A stretch of 64,000 nucleotides of DNA from Pseudomonas frederiksbergensis (GTDB lineage Bacteria; Pseudomonadota; Gammaproteobacteria; Pseudomonadales; Pseudomonadaceae). Shown in pieces: positions 8,707 through 20,609 of this stretch. The stretch lies in the NCBI RefSeq assembly GCF_035751725.1, contig NZ_CP142104.1:5766001-5830000 (forward strand). The letters are read 5' to 3'. Under the pieces are notes generated by a model. The model did not search any database and had not been told where the DNA came from. It saw only the letters and a list, made by a program, of their open reading frames with translations. How positions within the stretch are numbered: the stretch's first letter is position 1; the number at the start of each line of letters is the position of its first letter. Position numbers and translations under genes: made by a program.

Positions 8707-10377
8707 TCAGCTGATTTCCAGCATCGATTGCTGGTCACCCTCGAACGTCAGGTATTCCACCAACTCCACCAGCGGCAACGGCTTGCTGATCAGGAACCCC
8801 TGCACCTGATCGCATCCGAAACCGCGCAGCAAGTCCAACTGCTCGCGGGTCTCGACGCCTTCGGCCACCACTTCGAGGTTGAGGTTATGGGCCAGGTTGA
8901 TCATCGCGTGCACCAGCTTGCGGTTCTCCTCACGCTGTTCCATGCCGCCGACGAAGCTCTTGTCGATCTTGAGCAGCGCAATCGGCAGGCTGTTGAGATG
9001 CACGAACGAAGAGAACCCGGTGCCGAAATCGTCCAGGGAAAACCGCACCCCCAGGCGTCCCAGGGCATCCATGGTCTGCTTGACCAGTTCGCTGCGACGC
9101 ATGACGGCAGTTTCGGTGAGTTCGAATTCCAGCCACTGGGCTTCGACGCCGCGTTCGGCAATCAGTCGACTCAGGGTCGGCAGCAGTTGGCTGTCCTGGA
9201 ACTGCCGGAACGACAGGTTGATCGCCATGTGCAGCGGCGCCAGCCCGCGCTCGCGCAGGGCCTGCATATCGCGCAGGGCACGGGAGATCACCCAGTAGCC
9301 CAACGGCACGATGAGGCCACTTTGCTCGGCCAGCGGCACGAACTCACTCGGCGGCAACAACCCGCGCTCGCCATGACGCCAGCGCACCAGGGCTTCGAGG
9401 CCGACAATCGTGCCATCGGCCAGGTTCAGCCGAGGCTGGTAATGCAATTCCAGTTCATCACGACGCAATGCCCGTCGCAGCTCGCTTTCCAGGTCGGCGA
9501 GGCTGCGGGCATTGCGGTTGATGCGCTCATTGAAGATGTGAAAGGTGCAGCCTTGGGTGCTCTTGGCCTGCTGCATGGCAATATGGGCATGCCACATCAA
9601 GGGGTCCGCGCCGGCCTGCGCCCGGGCGTGGGCAATGCCCAGGCTGCAACCGATCAACAGGCTTTCACCGTCCACCCAGTAGGGTTCGGCCATGGCTTCG
9701 GTGATGCGTTCGGCCATCCACTCCGCTCGTTGGGGCGCGCGGCGGGTGTCGATCAACAGGGCGAACTCGTCGCTCCCCAGCCGGGCCAACTGATCGCCGG
9801 CCTCCAGCGCGCCCTTGAGCCGCGAGACCACTTGGAGAATCAAACGATCGCCGGCCTGGTGGCCGAGGGCGTCATTGGCGTGGCGGAAATTGTCGAGATC
9901 CAGGTGACCGAGGGCCAGGCCACGGCCTTCGTTTTCAGCCAGGCGCGCCGCCAGCAAGGTCTGGAAGCCCTGCCGGTTGGCGATGCCGGTCAAAGGGTCC
10001 TGCTCGGCGAGCCGTTGCAGGGTGTTTTCCAGCACCCCTCGCTCGCGCACGTGGCGCAGGCAACGGCGCAGCGTCGCCTCGTCGAGGGTGTCGCGCACCA
10101 GCCAGTCGCTGACGCCATCCGGGGACGCCGCAGGCTCGTGCTCAAGCAACAGAACCGTCGGCAGACGACAACGTCCCGGCCCCGGCTGCAGGGTAGCAAC
10201 GGTCAGCAGCACCGCGTTGCGGTTGTCCTCGAACAGGCTGCTGACCGAGTCCCAGCTCGGGGCACTGATCAACACGACCGAGGGCCCCAAGGGCGCCAGG
10301 CACTCGCGCAGTATCGCTGACCACTCAGGCGTTTCGGCCAACAACAGCAAACGCAAGGGTTCGACAGGCGTAGACAA
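8707..10377 (-). CDS. GGDEF/EAL cyclic-di-GMP protein, probably an active phosphodiesterase with a degenerate cyclase domain
   Basis: 556 aa. Residues 1-115 look like a degenerate receiver domain. A GGDEF domain (about 125-290) starts DPLTGIANRQGF, but its signature reads RLGSDEF instead of RGGDEF, so cyclase activity is doubtful. The EAL domain (about 310-550) keeps EALVRW, ELTETAVM, LDDFGTGFSS and VAEGVET, the metal and substrate residues expected of a working phosphodiesterase. No membrane segment or signal peptide is visible. From its place between a MATE gene and rep it corresponds to PA5295 (ProE) of P. aeruginosa, a c-di-GMP phosphodiesterase affecting exopolysaccharide. That assignment rests on synteny. 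Confidence 0.9.
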   Translation of the reverse strand: MSTPVEPLRLLLLAETPEWSAILRECLAPLGPSVVLISAPSWDSVSSLFEDNRNAVLLTVATLQPGPGRCRLPTVLLLEHEPAASPDGVSDWLVRDTLDEATLRRCLRHVRERGVLENTLQRLAEQDPLTGIANRQGFQTLLAARLAENEGRGLALGHLDLDNFRHANDALGHQAGDRLILQVVSRLKGALEAGDQLARLGSDEFALLIDTRRAPQRAEWMAERITEAMAEPYWVDGESLLIGCSLGIAHARAQAGADPLMWHAHIAMQQAKSTQGCTFHIFNERINRNARSLADLESELRRALRRDELELHYQPRLNLADGTIVGLEALVRWRHGERGLLPPSEFVPLAEQSGLIVPLGYWVISRALRDMQALRERGLAPLHMAINLSFRQFQDSQLLPTLSRLIAERGVEAQWLEFELTETAVMRRSELVKQTMDALGRLGVRFSLDDFGTGFSSFVHLNSLPIALLKIDKSFVGGMEQREENRKLVHAMINLAHNLNLEVVAEGVETREQLDLLRGFGCDQVQGFLISKPLPLVELVEYLTFEGDQQSMLEIS

Positions 10378-10650
10378 GCTGACTCCCTAGACTCTGCAAG
10401 GTGGTAGGCGCGGGGCATTATGACGCGCCAATGGTCAATCACCAATGCCAATGGTTCTCAAACACCCACTTTTGAGGGTTTATTCACCCAAAAACGAACG
10501 TTAGACCTAAATTCTGTCCGCATCCTGAGGGAAAGTCACAAAAGCGGCAATTGCAATGATGTGCCGCGTCACAAGTCGGACAGGCCAGCACAATTCTCAG
10601 AGCCTGTTAAAATGCCGGCCCATTTCGCAAACGACTCCCTGAACCCTGTC

Positions 10651-13283
<2,633 letters not shown>

Positions 13284-13316
13284 TCCCCCGTTCAACCCTG
13301 GGGGAGTTGCGGGCCG

Positions 13317-15239
13317 CTAAGGTGCAGTCGCCTTGAGTCCCGCCAGCAGCAGCCGCTGGTACAACTCCTCCTTCAGCCCTTCCGGGGTCGTCAACTGCAT
13401 CCGCTCCAGATGCCCGGCAAACTCCCAGGGCTCCGGCGCATCCAGCGCGGCTTTGCCCAGTTCCAGAATCTCGGTGAGCTTGAACTTGCTCTTGAGCCAG
13501 TTCAGCGCCCGCAACAAGTCCCGCTCGACCCCATCGAAATCGCAGCCCAGCGGATATTCGGGAAACAGGTTCGGATGCCGTGCCTGGATCGCCTGCAAAC
13601 GCTCCGATGTATTGTCGGCAAAGCGTGGATCGAGACGAAAATCCTTCGGCAGCTTGCCAGCATTTTGCGCTTGCTCGATCAGCCCGGGCTGGAAGCGCGA
13701 GTCGCTGATATTCAGCAACGCCTCGATCACCGCGGCGTCGGTCTTGCCCCGCAGGTCGGCGATGCCGTACTCGGTTACCACGATGTCGCGCAGGTGCCGG
13801 GGAATCGTGCAGTGCCCGTAGTCCCAGACAATATTGGAACTGACCACCCCTCCTGACTCTCGCCAACTGCGCAACAGCAGGATCGAGCGCGCTCCTTCCA
13901 GCGCATGCCCCTGGGCAACGAAGTTGTACTGCCCGCCCACGCCGCTGAGTACCCGCCCATCTTCCAATTGATCGGCCACCCCGGCACCCATCAAGGTCAT
14001 GGTGAAGACGGTGTTGATGAAGCGTGCATCGATGCGCTGCAAGCGCTTGAGCTGCTCCTGGCCGTACAACTCGTTGATATAGCTGATGCGCGTCATGTTG
14101 AATTCACGCAGACGGCTCTGCGGCAGCTCCCGCAGACGCTCGTAGAAACTGCTCGGACCGAGGAAGAACCCACCGTGTATGCAAATGCCGTCGGGTTGCG
14201 CCGCCTCGTCGAGTGTCCCGGCGTTGGCCTGCGCCTGGGTCGGCTCGTCGGGATAGACCTTGCGCCGGATGATCCCGGCCTCCGCCAGCACCAGCAAACC
14301 GTTGACGAACATCTCACTGCATCCATACAGCCCCTTGGCGAATGGCTCGACGCCGCCCTCACGCTCGATCAACTGCGCCCACTGGCTGAGGTTCACATCT
14401 GCCAGCAGGGCCTGGTAACCGGCGTTATCGGCTTGGCGCGCCAGCAGTGCCGCCGTCAATGCGTCGCCCATGGAGCCGATGCCGATCTGCAACGTACCGC
14501 CGTCGCGCACCAAGGTACTGGCGTGCAGGCCGATCAGGTGGTCCTGGATACCCACCGGCATGTTCGGTGTGGAGAACAGCGTGTGGCTGTCCTTTTCGTC
14601 GATCAGCAAGTCGAAGTCGTCGATGCCTATTTCCGCATCCCCAGGCATATAGGGCAAATCGCTATGGACCTGGCCAACCATGAGAATCGTTTCCCCCGCC
14701 TCGCGCCGCTTGGCAATCATCGGCAACAGATCCAGGGTAATGTCCGGGTTGCAGCTCAGGCTCAAGCGATCCGGATGCTCGGGATCGCTCGCCACCAGTT
14801 GGGCGATCAGGTTCAGGCCGGCCCCGTTGATGTCCCGGGCCGCGTGGCTGTAGTTGCTGCTGACATAGTCCTGCTGGGCGGACGCGCTGTGCAGAAGGCT
14901 GCCGGGCTGCATGAAGAATTGTTGGACGCGTATATTGGCCGGCAGGCTGTCGCGCTGCAGGTCGGCGAGGTAATCGAGTTCGGGATAATCGCCGAAGACC
15001 CGTTCGACGAAGGGTTCGAGGAAGCGCTTCTGCAACCCATCGCCCAGGCTCGGTCGGCCCAGGCTCAGCGCCGTGTAGAGGGTCAGTTGTCGCTCGGGCA
15101 GTTGCGCGATGCGCCGGTACAGCGCGTTGGCGAACAAGTTGGGCTTGCCCAGCCCCAGGGGCATGCCGAGGTGGATATGCGTGGGCAGGCGCTCAAGCAC
15201 ATCATCCACCGCCTGTTCGATTGAACACAACTGCACCAT
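13317..15239 (-). CDS. Acetyl-CoA hydrolase/transferase family protein
   Basis: 640 aa. The N-terminal half has an AcCoA_hydrolase-like fold (HIHLGMPLGLGKPNLFANAL). The C-terminal half carries the glycine-rich loop LSGVGGQYNF and VVTEYGIADLRGKT, both typical of the Cat1/acetyl-CoA hydrolase-transferase family (class I CoA transferase fold). It probably moves or hydrolyses CoA from short or branched acyl-CoAs. It is longer than the roughly 500-aa classical members. It converges with xpt and sits alone. The acyl substrate is not predictable here. Confidence 0.85.
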   Translation of the reverse strand: MVQLCSIEQAVDDVLERLPTHIHLGMPLGLGKPNLFANALYRRIAQLPERQLTLYTALSLGRPSLGDGLQKRFLEPFVERVFGDYPELDYLADLQRDSLPANIRVQQFFMQPGSLLHSASAQQDYVSSNYSHAARDINGAGLNLIAQLVASDPEHPDRLSLSCNPDITLDLLPMIAKRREAGETILMVGQVHSDLPYMPGDAEIGIDDFDLLIDEKDSHTLFSTPNMPVGIQDHLIGLHASTLVRDGGTLQIGIGSMGDALTAALLARQADNAGYQALLADVNLSQWAQLIEREGGVEPFAKGLYGCSEMFVNGLLVLAEAGIIRRKVYPDEPTQAQANAGTLDEAAQPDGICIHGGFFLGPSSFYERLRELPQSRLREFNMTRISYINELYGQEQLKRLQRIDARFINTVFTMTLMGAGVADQLEDGRVLSGVGGQYNFVAQGHALEGARSILLLRSWRESGGVVSSNIVWDYGHCTIPRHLRDIVVTEYGIADLRGKTDAAVIEALLNISDSRFQPGLIEQAQNAGKLPKDFRLDPRFADNTSERLQAIQARHPNLFPEYPLGCDFDGVERDLLRALNWLKSKFKLTEILELGKAALDAPEPWEFAGHLERMQLTTPEGLKEELYQRLLLAGLKATAP

Positions 15240-15328
15240 CCGACCCTCCGGGACATTCCATGAATGTGGGTTGGACCGAGCTTGCCGGGTCTTGGTTGCG
15301 ATGAACAGTCCTGAAAAATCCCAGGCGC

Positions 15329-15356
15329 AAAAAAGCCGCTCGTAAGCGGCTTTTTT
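15329..15356. terminator. Rho-independent terminator, probably bidirectional
   Basis: A6, then GCCGCT, loop CGTA, AGCGGC, then T6. The A-run on one side and T-run on the other allow use on either strand. It lies just after the stop of the minus-strand cytochrome c5 gene. Confidence 0.9.
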
Positions 15357-15374
15357 GTGAGCGATGCGGGCGTA

Positions 15375-15800
15375 TTACAGGCCAGACATCTCTTTGATGG
15401 CGCCTTTGAGCTCTTCATCGGAGCAATCGGCGCAGGTGCCTTTCGGCGGCATGGCGTTAACGCCGGTGATGGCCTTGGCCAGGATGCCGTCGAGACCACC
15501 TTGATGGTCGGCGCGTTCTTTCCAGGCTGCCTTGTCGCCAATTTTTGGAGCGCCCAGCAAGCCCGTGCCGTGGCAAGCATTGCAATGCTTGGCAATCACG
15601 TCTTTTGGCGCCTTGGCACCGCCAGCGCCGCCAGCCGCAGTGGCCACTTCCATTCCCTTGCATTCCTTGCCCTGGACGCAAACCTGGCCTACGGGTTCAA
15701 GGCGCTTGGCGATTTCATCGTTGGGCGCCGCTTGAGCGCTCGCAGCCCATAGGGCCAATACGGTTGCTGGTGCAGCCAGCATTTTCATAATTAGGTTCAC
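15375..15800 (-). CDS. cycB: Cytochrome c5-type monohaem protein
   Basis: 141 aa from a GTG at 15800, chosen because GAGGG lies 7 bases upstream; an ATG at 15788 lacks a site. A signal peptide ends SAQA near residue 24. The haem site is CNACH at residues 73-77 and the sixth ligand is probably the Met in NAMPPKG. Cys41, Cys47 and the pair in GTCADC may form disulfides. The Gly/Ala-rich linker before the haem domain is usual for c5. It is a soluble or weakly bound periplasmic electron carrier. A terminator follows at once. Confidence 0.9.
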   Translation of the reverse strand: MNLIMKMLAAPATVLALWAASAQAAPNDEIAKRLEPVGQVCVQGKECKGMEVATAAGGAGGAKAPKDVIAKHCNACHGTGLLGAPKIGDKAAWKERADHQGGLDGILAKAITGVNAMPPKGTCADCSDEELKGAIKEMSGL

Positions 15801-15971
15801 GCGTACACCCTCAATGGTGGCTAGTCACGCCTGCGGCCACGGTTTGCAGGCGGGCGCAAGTATAGCGGTAAGCCTGTCACTTCGAAACAACCCCAAAGTC
15901 ACAAGGGTCTTGTTTGTCATGACAGCCCAACAGGTGGGCGCCTATGCCGTGCGGGCCTGGCGCCTCTTGGT

Positions 15972-16520
15972 CTAGAAATTGGCCGGCGTGGCTGCGCTGA
16001 TCAGTCGCGCCGGCACGTCGAACGGATTACGGAAACGGTGTGGCTTGGTGCTTTCGAAATAGTAGCTGTCGCCCGCCTCGAGCACGAAGGTTTCGGCACC
16101 GACGACCAATTCCAGCCGCCCTTCCACCAGGATTCCGGTTTCCTCGCCTTCATGGGTGAGCATCTCGTCACCGGTGTCGGCGCCAGGCGGATAGATTTCA
16201 TTCAAAAACGCAATCGCCCGGCTCGGGTGCGCCCTGCCTACCAGTTTCATGGTCACGGCGCCGTCGGAGATGTCGATCAGTTCGTTGGCTTTGTAGACGA
16301 TCTGGGTCGGTTTCTCCTGGAGGATTTCTTCGGAGAAAAACTCGACCATGGACATGGGAATCCCGCCAAGGACCTTGCGCAGCGAGCTGATCGAGGGGCT
16401 CACGCTGTTCTTCTCGATCATTGAAATGGTGCTGTTGGTGACGCCCGCGCGCTTGGCGAGTTCACGCTGGGAAAGGCCTTTGAGTTTACGAATGGATTGC
16501 AGTCGTTCACCGACGTCCAA
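15972..16520 (-). CDS. pauR: HTH-cupin regulator PauR/PuuR (polyamine catabolism repressor)
   Basis: 182 aa from a TTG at 16520, supported by GGAGG 8 bases upstream. An N-terminal HTH_3 (residues 5-60, LSQRELAKRAGVTNSTISMI) is joined to a C-terminal cupin (about 105-180, THEGEETGILVEGRLELVVG). This architecture and its place next to dadX and cycB match PauR of P. aeruginosa, which represses polyamine-catabolism operons and responds to gamma-glutamyl-putrescine/cadaverine intermediates. Candidate regulon members in this window are the FAD oxidase at 20.6 kb and KauB at 30.9 kb; that link is inference. Confidence 0.88.
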   Translation of the reverse strand: MDVGERLQSIRKLKGLSQRELAKRAGVTNSTISMIEKNSVSPSISSLRKVLGGIPMSMVEFFSEEILQEKPTQIVYKANELIDISDGAVTMKLVGRAHPSRAIAFLNEIYPPGADTGDEMLTHEGEETGILVEGRLELVVGAETFVLEAGDSYYFESTKPHRFRNPFDVPARLISAATPANF

Positions 16521-16648
16521 TGCTGGAGCCTCCAGGGAATCAGGTTGTGTGTAAAGTGAGCGTTATCATGGCGACAGCGTTCAGTATTTACAACACCTTG
16601 GCCCGAATCCTGTGCGGTGAAGCGACTTTCGGTAGGTCACGCTGGGTG

Positions 16649-17722
16649 TCAGCCCTCGGAATAGAGCCTTGGCACCCGCCGCAGGTTGCAGAAAATCTGG
16701 TAGGGAATCATGTCGGCAGCCTTCGCCACGTCACTGGCGAGGACATTCTTGCCCCACAGCTCCACGGTTGAGCCAAGCCCGGCTTGAGGAATATGGGTCA
16801 AGTCAACGGCCAGCATGTCCATCGATACCCGTCCGACCAGTTGGCTAGGCTGCCCGTCCACCATCACCGGCGTACCGTTGGGCGCCTGGCGCGGATAGCC
16901 GTCGGCGTACCCCATGGCAACCACACCGACTCGGGTCGGTTGCGCCGTGACAAAGCGCGCACCATAACCCACGGGCTCGCCGGCGGGAAGTTCACGCACG
17001 CTGATGATTTTCGATTCCAGCGTCATCACCGGTTGCAGGCGCGAAGCAACGGCATTCGCCTCCTCGAAAGGTGTCGCGCCGTACAACATGATGCCGGGCC
17101 GCACCCAGTCGCTGGGAATCTGCGGCCAGCCCAGCACTGCCGGCGAGTTGCGCAGACTGACCTCGGCCATCAAGCCCTGGCGGGCCTGCTCGAAGACCGC
17201 CAGTTGCTGAAGGCTGCTGGTGTCGTGCAGTTCATCGGCACGGGCGAAGTGGCTCATCAATACAATCTTCGCCACCTTGCCACTGGCCAGCAGGCGCCGA
17301 TACGCCGGCTGGAAATCGTTCGGGTGCAATCCAACCCGATGCATGCCCGAATCGAGCTTGAGCCAGACCGTGATCGGCTTGCTTAGCGTCGCGCGTTCGA
17401 TCGCTTCGAGTTGCCATAATGCATGCACCACGCACCACAAATCATGCTCGACGATCAAGGCAAGCTCATCGGCCTCGAAAAACCCTTCCAGCAGCAGGAT
17501 GGGCCCGCGAATCCCACCGGCCCGAAGCTCCAGGGCCTCTTCGATGCACGCCACCGCGAAGCCGTCCGCCATATCTTGCAAGGCTTCGGCGCAGCGCACC
17601 GCGCCGTGCCCATAGGCGTCGGCCTTGATGACCGCAAGAGCCTTGGCCCCCGTAACTTCGCGGGCCAATTGATAGTTGTGACGCAGGGCTTGGAGATCGA
17701 TCAGGGCACGGGCAGGACGCAT
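16649..17722 (-). CDS. dadX: Catabolic alanine racemase
   Basis: 357 aa, PLP-dependent, fold type III. The PLP lysine is Lys33 in [11 protein letters not shown] and the second catalytic base is the Tyr of PVGYGARF near residue 253. It converts L-alanine to D-alanine for oxidation by DadA. It is the third gene of dadA-ridA-dadX on the minus strand; the 97-bp gap before it may hold a processing site. No strong ribosome site precedes the ATG. Being in the dad cluster marks it as the catabolic isozyme rather than the cell-wall Alr. Confidence 0.95.
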   Translation of the reverse strand: MRPARALIDLQALRHNYQLAREVTGAKALAVIKADAYGHGAVRCAEALQDMADGFAVACIEEALELRAGGIRGPILLLEGFFEADELALIVEHDLWCVVHALWQLEAIERATLSKPITVWLKLDSGMHRVGLHPNDFQPAYRRLLASGKVAKIVLMSHFARADELHDTSSLQQLAVFEQARQGLMAEVSLRNSPAVLGWPQIPSDWVRPGIMLYGATPFEEANAVASRLQPVMTLESKIISVRELPAGEPVGYGARFVTAQPTRVGVVAMGYADGYPRQAPNGTPVMVDGQPSQLVGRVSMDMLAVDLTHIPQAGLGSTVELWGKNVLASDVAKAADMIPYQIFCNLRRVPRLYSEG

Positions 17723-17819
17723 GGCGGCAGGCTTCTAGGCAGTCATGAGTAAAAAAACCGGCGCGGGCTGACGGCTTCAACCATCAACAGCGCCGGGAGA
17801 GGGAGAGTTTCGCCAGCTT

Positions 17820-18173
17820 TCAGGGCAGCGCAGCCACGACGGACAGTTCCACCAGGATCTGCGGTTCGCACAACTTGGCCTCCACCGTGGCGCGCGCCGG
17901 GGCGACGCCCTTGGGCAGCCACTTGTCCCAGATTGCGTTCATGCCCGCGAAATGGGCATCGATGTCCTTCAGGTAGATGGTCACCGACAGCAAGCGTTGC
18001 TTGTCGGTCCCAGCCAGGTCCAGCAGGCGCTCGACATTGGCCAGAGCCTCGCGAGTCTGCTGCTCGACTCCGGCGCTCATGTCGTCGCCGACCTGTCCGG
18101 CCAGGTAAACGGTGCCGTTGTGCACGACAACCTGACTCATGCGGTCATTGGTGAGCTGGCGCTGGATTGCCAT
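17820..18173 (-). CDS. RidA-family protein linked to dadA
   Basis: 117 aa from the ATG at 18173, which has AGGAG 10 bases upstream. It is a RidA/YjgF fold protein with [10 protein letters not shown] and an Arg in [11 protein letters not shown] at the position that binds the substrate carboxylate. RidA enzymes hydrolyse reactive enamines/imines. Its start lies 29 bp inside the end of dadA, which implies translational coupling. DadA produces an imino acid, so a dedicated deaminase here makes biochemical sense. It differs from the canonical ridA at 48.3 kb. Confidence 0.88.
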   Translation of the reverse strand: MAIQRQLTNDRMSQVVVHNGTVYLAGQVGDDMSAGVEQQTREALANVERLLDLAGTDKQRLLSVTIYLKDIDAHFAGMNAIWDKWLPKGVAPARATVEAKLCEPQILVELSVVAALP

Positions 18174-19449
18174 GTTTTGCGGACTCCTGGGGTTTGCTGC
18201 CATAACGGGAAATATCGAGGCCTTCGGCGCTGATCTGCGGCTTTTTCTTCGCCATCAGGTCCGCCAGCAGGCGACCGGAACCGCAAGCCATGGTCCAACC
18301 GAGGGTGCCGTGGCCGGTGTTCAGGAACAAATTCTTGAACGGGGTAGCACCCACGATGGGTGTGCCGTCCGGGGTGGTCGGGCGCAGGCCTGTCCAGAAA
18401 CTGGCCTGGGCCAAGTCTCCGCCCCGAGGATAAAGGTCGTTGACGATCATCTCCAGGGTTTCGCGCCGACGCGGGTTCAGCGAGAGGTCAAAACCGGCAA
18501 TTTCCGCCATGCCACCGACGCGAATACGGTTGTCGAAGCGGGTGATCGCAACCTTGTAGGTCTCGTCGAGAATGGTCGAGGTCGGTGCCATTGCCGGATC
18601 TGTGATCGGCACGGTCAGCGAGTAGCCCTTGAGCGGGTAAACCGGCGCGCGGATACCGAGGGGCTTGAGCAGTTGCGGCGAATAGCTGCCCAGGGCCAGG
18701 ACATAACGGTCGGCCGTTTCCAGCTTGCCGTCGATCCACACGCCGTTGATACGGTCACCGGCGAAATCCAGGCGCTCGATGTTCTGGTCAAAGCGGAATT
18801 GCACGCCGAGCTTCACGGCCATTTCCGCCAGGCGAGTGGTGAACATCTGGCAGTCGCCGGTCTGGTCGTTGGGCAGGCGCAGCGCACCGGCGAGGATGTC
18901 GGTGACATTGGCCAAGGCCGGCTCGACGCGGGCGATGCCTTCGCGATCGAGGACTTCAAAGGGTACGCCGGACTCCTTCAACACGGCGATGTCCTTGGCC
19001 GCGCCATCGAGCTGGGCCTGGGTGCGGAACAGTTGGGTAGTGCCGAGGCTGCGGCCTTCGTAGGCAATGCCGGTTTCGGCGCGCAACTCGTCGAGGCAGT
19101 CACGGCTGTATTCGGACAGGCGAACCATGCGCTCCTTGTTGATCGCATAGCGGCTGGCGGTGCAATTGCGCAGCATCTGCGCCATCCACAGATATTGATC
19201 AATGTCGGCAGTGGCCTTGATCGCCAGCGGTGCGTGACGCTGCAGCAACCACTTGATGGCCTTGAGCGGCACACCCGGCGCGGCCCAAGGCGAGGCGTAA
19301 CCTGGCGACACCTGCCCGGCGTTGGCGAAGCTGGTTTCCATGGCAGGCGCCGGCTGACGGTCGACCACCACCACTTCAAACCCGGCACGGGCCAGATAGT
19401 AAGCACTGACGGTACCGATGACGCCGCTACCCAAGACCAGAACGCGCAT
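18145..19449 (-). CDS. dadA: D-amino acid dehydrogenase, small subunit
   Basis: 434 aa. It opens [20 protein letters not shown], the Rossmann FAD-binding GxGxxG, and ends with the DAO-family motif [15 protein letters not shown] and [16 protein letters not shown]. It oxidises D-alanine and other D-amino acids to 2-oxo acids via the imine and passes electrons to the respiratory chain at the inner membrane. It heads dadA-ridA-dadX and is divergent from lrp 155 bp away, which fits Lrp control of the dad operon known in pseudomonads and enterics. Confidence 0.96.
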   Translation of the reverse strand: MRVLVLGSGVIGTVSAYYLARAGFEVVVVDRQPAPAMETSFANAGQVSPGYASPWAAPGVPLKAIKWLLQRHAPLAIKATADIDQYLWMAQMLRNCTASRYAINKERMVRLSEYSRDCLDELRAETGIAYEGRSLGTTQLFRTQAQLDGAAKDIAVLKESGVPFEVLDREGIARVEPALANVTDILAGALRLPNDQTGDCQMFTTRLAEMAVKLGVQFRFDQNIERLDFAGDRINGVWIDGKLETADRYVLALGSYSPQLLKPLGIRAPVYPLKGYSLTVPITDPAMAPTSTILDETYKVAITRFDNRIRVGGMAEIAGFDLSLNPRRRETLEMIVNDLYPRGGDLAQASFWTGLRPTTPDGTPIVGATPFKNLFLNTGHGTLGWTMACGSGRLLADLMAKKKPQISAEGLDISRYGSKPQESAKHGNPAPAHQ

Positions 19450-19604
19450 GTTGAAACCCTCATCGCGGATAACCGCTGACGTTTGTTATACAAAGCTTAG
19501 ATGCGCGCAGTGTAAAAAAGATCAGCCAGTGCTTTTCACTATATAAACACCTATATTTGGCGAGAATTCTCGGCAAAAACCGTTTTCATGGAGGCGCATC
19601 ACCT

Positions 19605-20093
19605 GTGCGTACCAATACCCAGACCAAACGCGAGCTGGACAAGATCGACCGCAACATCCTGCGCATCCTCCAGGCGGACGGGCGAATTTCCTTCACCGAG
19701 TTGGGGGAAAAGGTTGGCCTCTCCACGACGCCGTGCACCGAGCGGGTCCGACGCCTGGAGCGCGAAGGCATCATCATGGGCTACAACGCCCGGCTCAATC
19801 CGCAACACTTGAAGGGCAGCCTGCTGGTGTTCGTCGAGATCAGCCTCGACTACAAGTCCGGCGACACCTTCGAAGAATTCCGACGCGCAGTGCTGAAATT
19901 GCCTCACGTGCTGGAGTGTCACCTGGTGTCGGGGGATTTCGATTACCTGGTGAAGGCGCGGATTTCCGAGATGGCCTCGTACCGCAAGCTGCTGGGCGAC
20001 ATCCTGCTCAAATTGCCCCACGTGCGCGAGTCCAAGAGCTATATCGTGATGGAGGAAGTGAAGGAGAGCCTGAACCTGCCGATTCCGGATTGA
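19605..20093 (+). CDS. lrp: Leucine-responsive regulatory protein (Lrp/AsnC family)
   Basis: 162 aa from a GTG at 19605 with a GGAGG-like site about 10 bases upstream; upstream in-frame starts give a poor N-terminus. The N-terminal HTH is LDKIDRNILRILQADGRISF, then LGEKVGLSTTPCTERVRRLE. The C-terminal RAM effector domain (about 75-155) includes GDFDYLVKARI. It lies opposite dadA and probably activates the dad operon in response to alanine. The length fits the P. aeruginosa Lrp as remembered. Confidence 0.93.
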   Translation: MRTNTQTKRELDKIDRNILRILQADGRISFTELGEKVGLSTTPCTERVRRLEREGIIMGYNARLNPQHLKGSLLVFVEISLDYKSGDTFEEFRRAVLKLPHVLECHLVSGDFDYLVKARISEMASYRKLLGDILLKLPHVRESKSYIVMEEVKESLNLPIPD

Positions 20094-20109
20094 GCCCGGC
20101 TCCAGGCCG

Positions 20110-20463
20110 CTAGACCAGCACCTGGCGGGTGCTGGCCATGTATTCATGAATCTGCTTCTCGACACGCGGATGGATCAACTCCACCGGACGTCGACCATTG
20201 GGGCACGGCAGGGTCGCCGTCGTACCAAACAGCCTGCAGATCAGCGGCCGCTCGTCATACACCGTGCAACCGTTCGGCCCCAAGTGCACACAGTCGAGCG
20301 CCTCCATGGCGGCATCTTGCTCGGCGCGGGTCTTGCGCGGCAGGCGCGCCATCTCCTCCGGCGAGGTGGTCACCGGACCGCAGCAGTCGTGACAGCCCGG
20401 CACGCACTCAAACGTAGGAATCTGCTGACGCAGCGTGCGGATTTTTTGACTGTTGCAGCTCAT
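20110..20463 (-). CDS. YkgJ-family cysteine-cluster protein
   Basis: 117 aa. The Cys pattern CVPGCHDCCGP near the N-terminus and CVHLGPNGCTVYDERPLICR later is the CxxCxxCC plus C...C...C signature of the YkgJ (CxxCxxCC/UPF0153) family, probably binding zinc or an Fe-S cluster. No signal peptide. The function is unknown. It converges with lrp and has no obvious operon partner. Confidence 0.85.
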   Translation of the reverse strand: MSCNSQKIRTLRQQIPTFECVPGCHDCCGPVTTSPEEMARLPRKTRAEQDAAMEALDCVHLGPNGCTVYDERPLICRLFGTTATLPCPNGRRPVELIHPRVEKQIHEYMASTRQVLV

Positions 20464-20609
20464 CGAGGCGGTTACCGGGTCTGGACAGGCTTGGATTGTG
20501 CCTTAAAAGCCGCAGGCCAGACACCGCCAGCCGACCAGTGTTGCCGACGGAGGAAAGCACGGCTTATGCTCCGTAAAATTTCTCAAACACAACAATCAGG
20601 ATTACGCAC

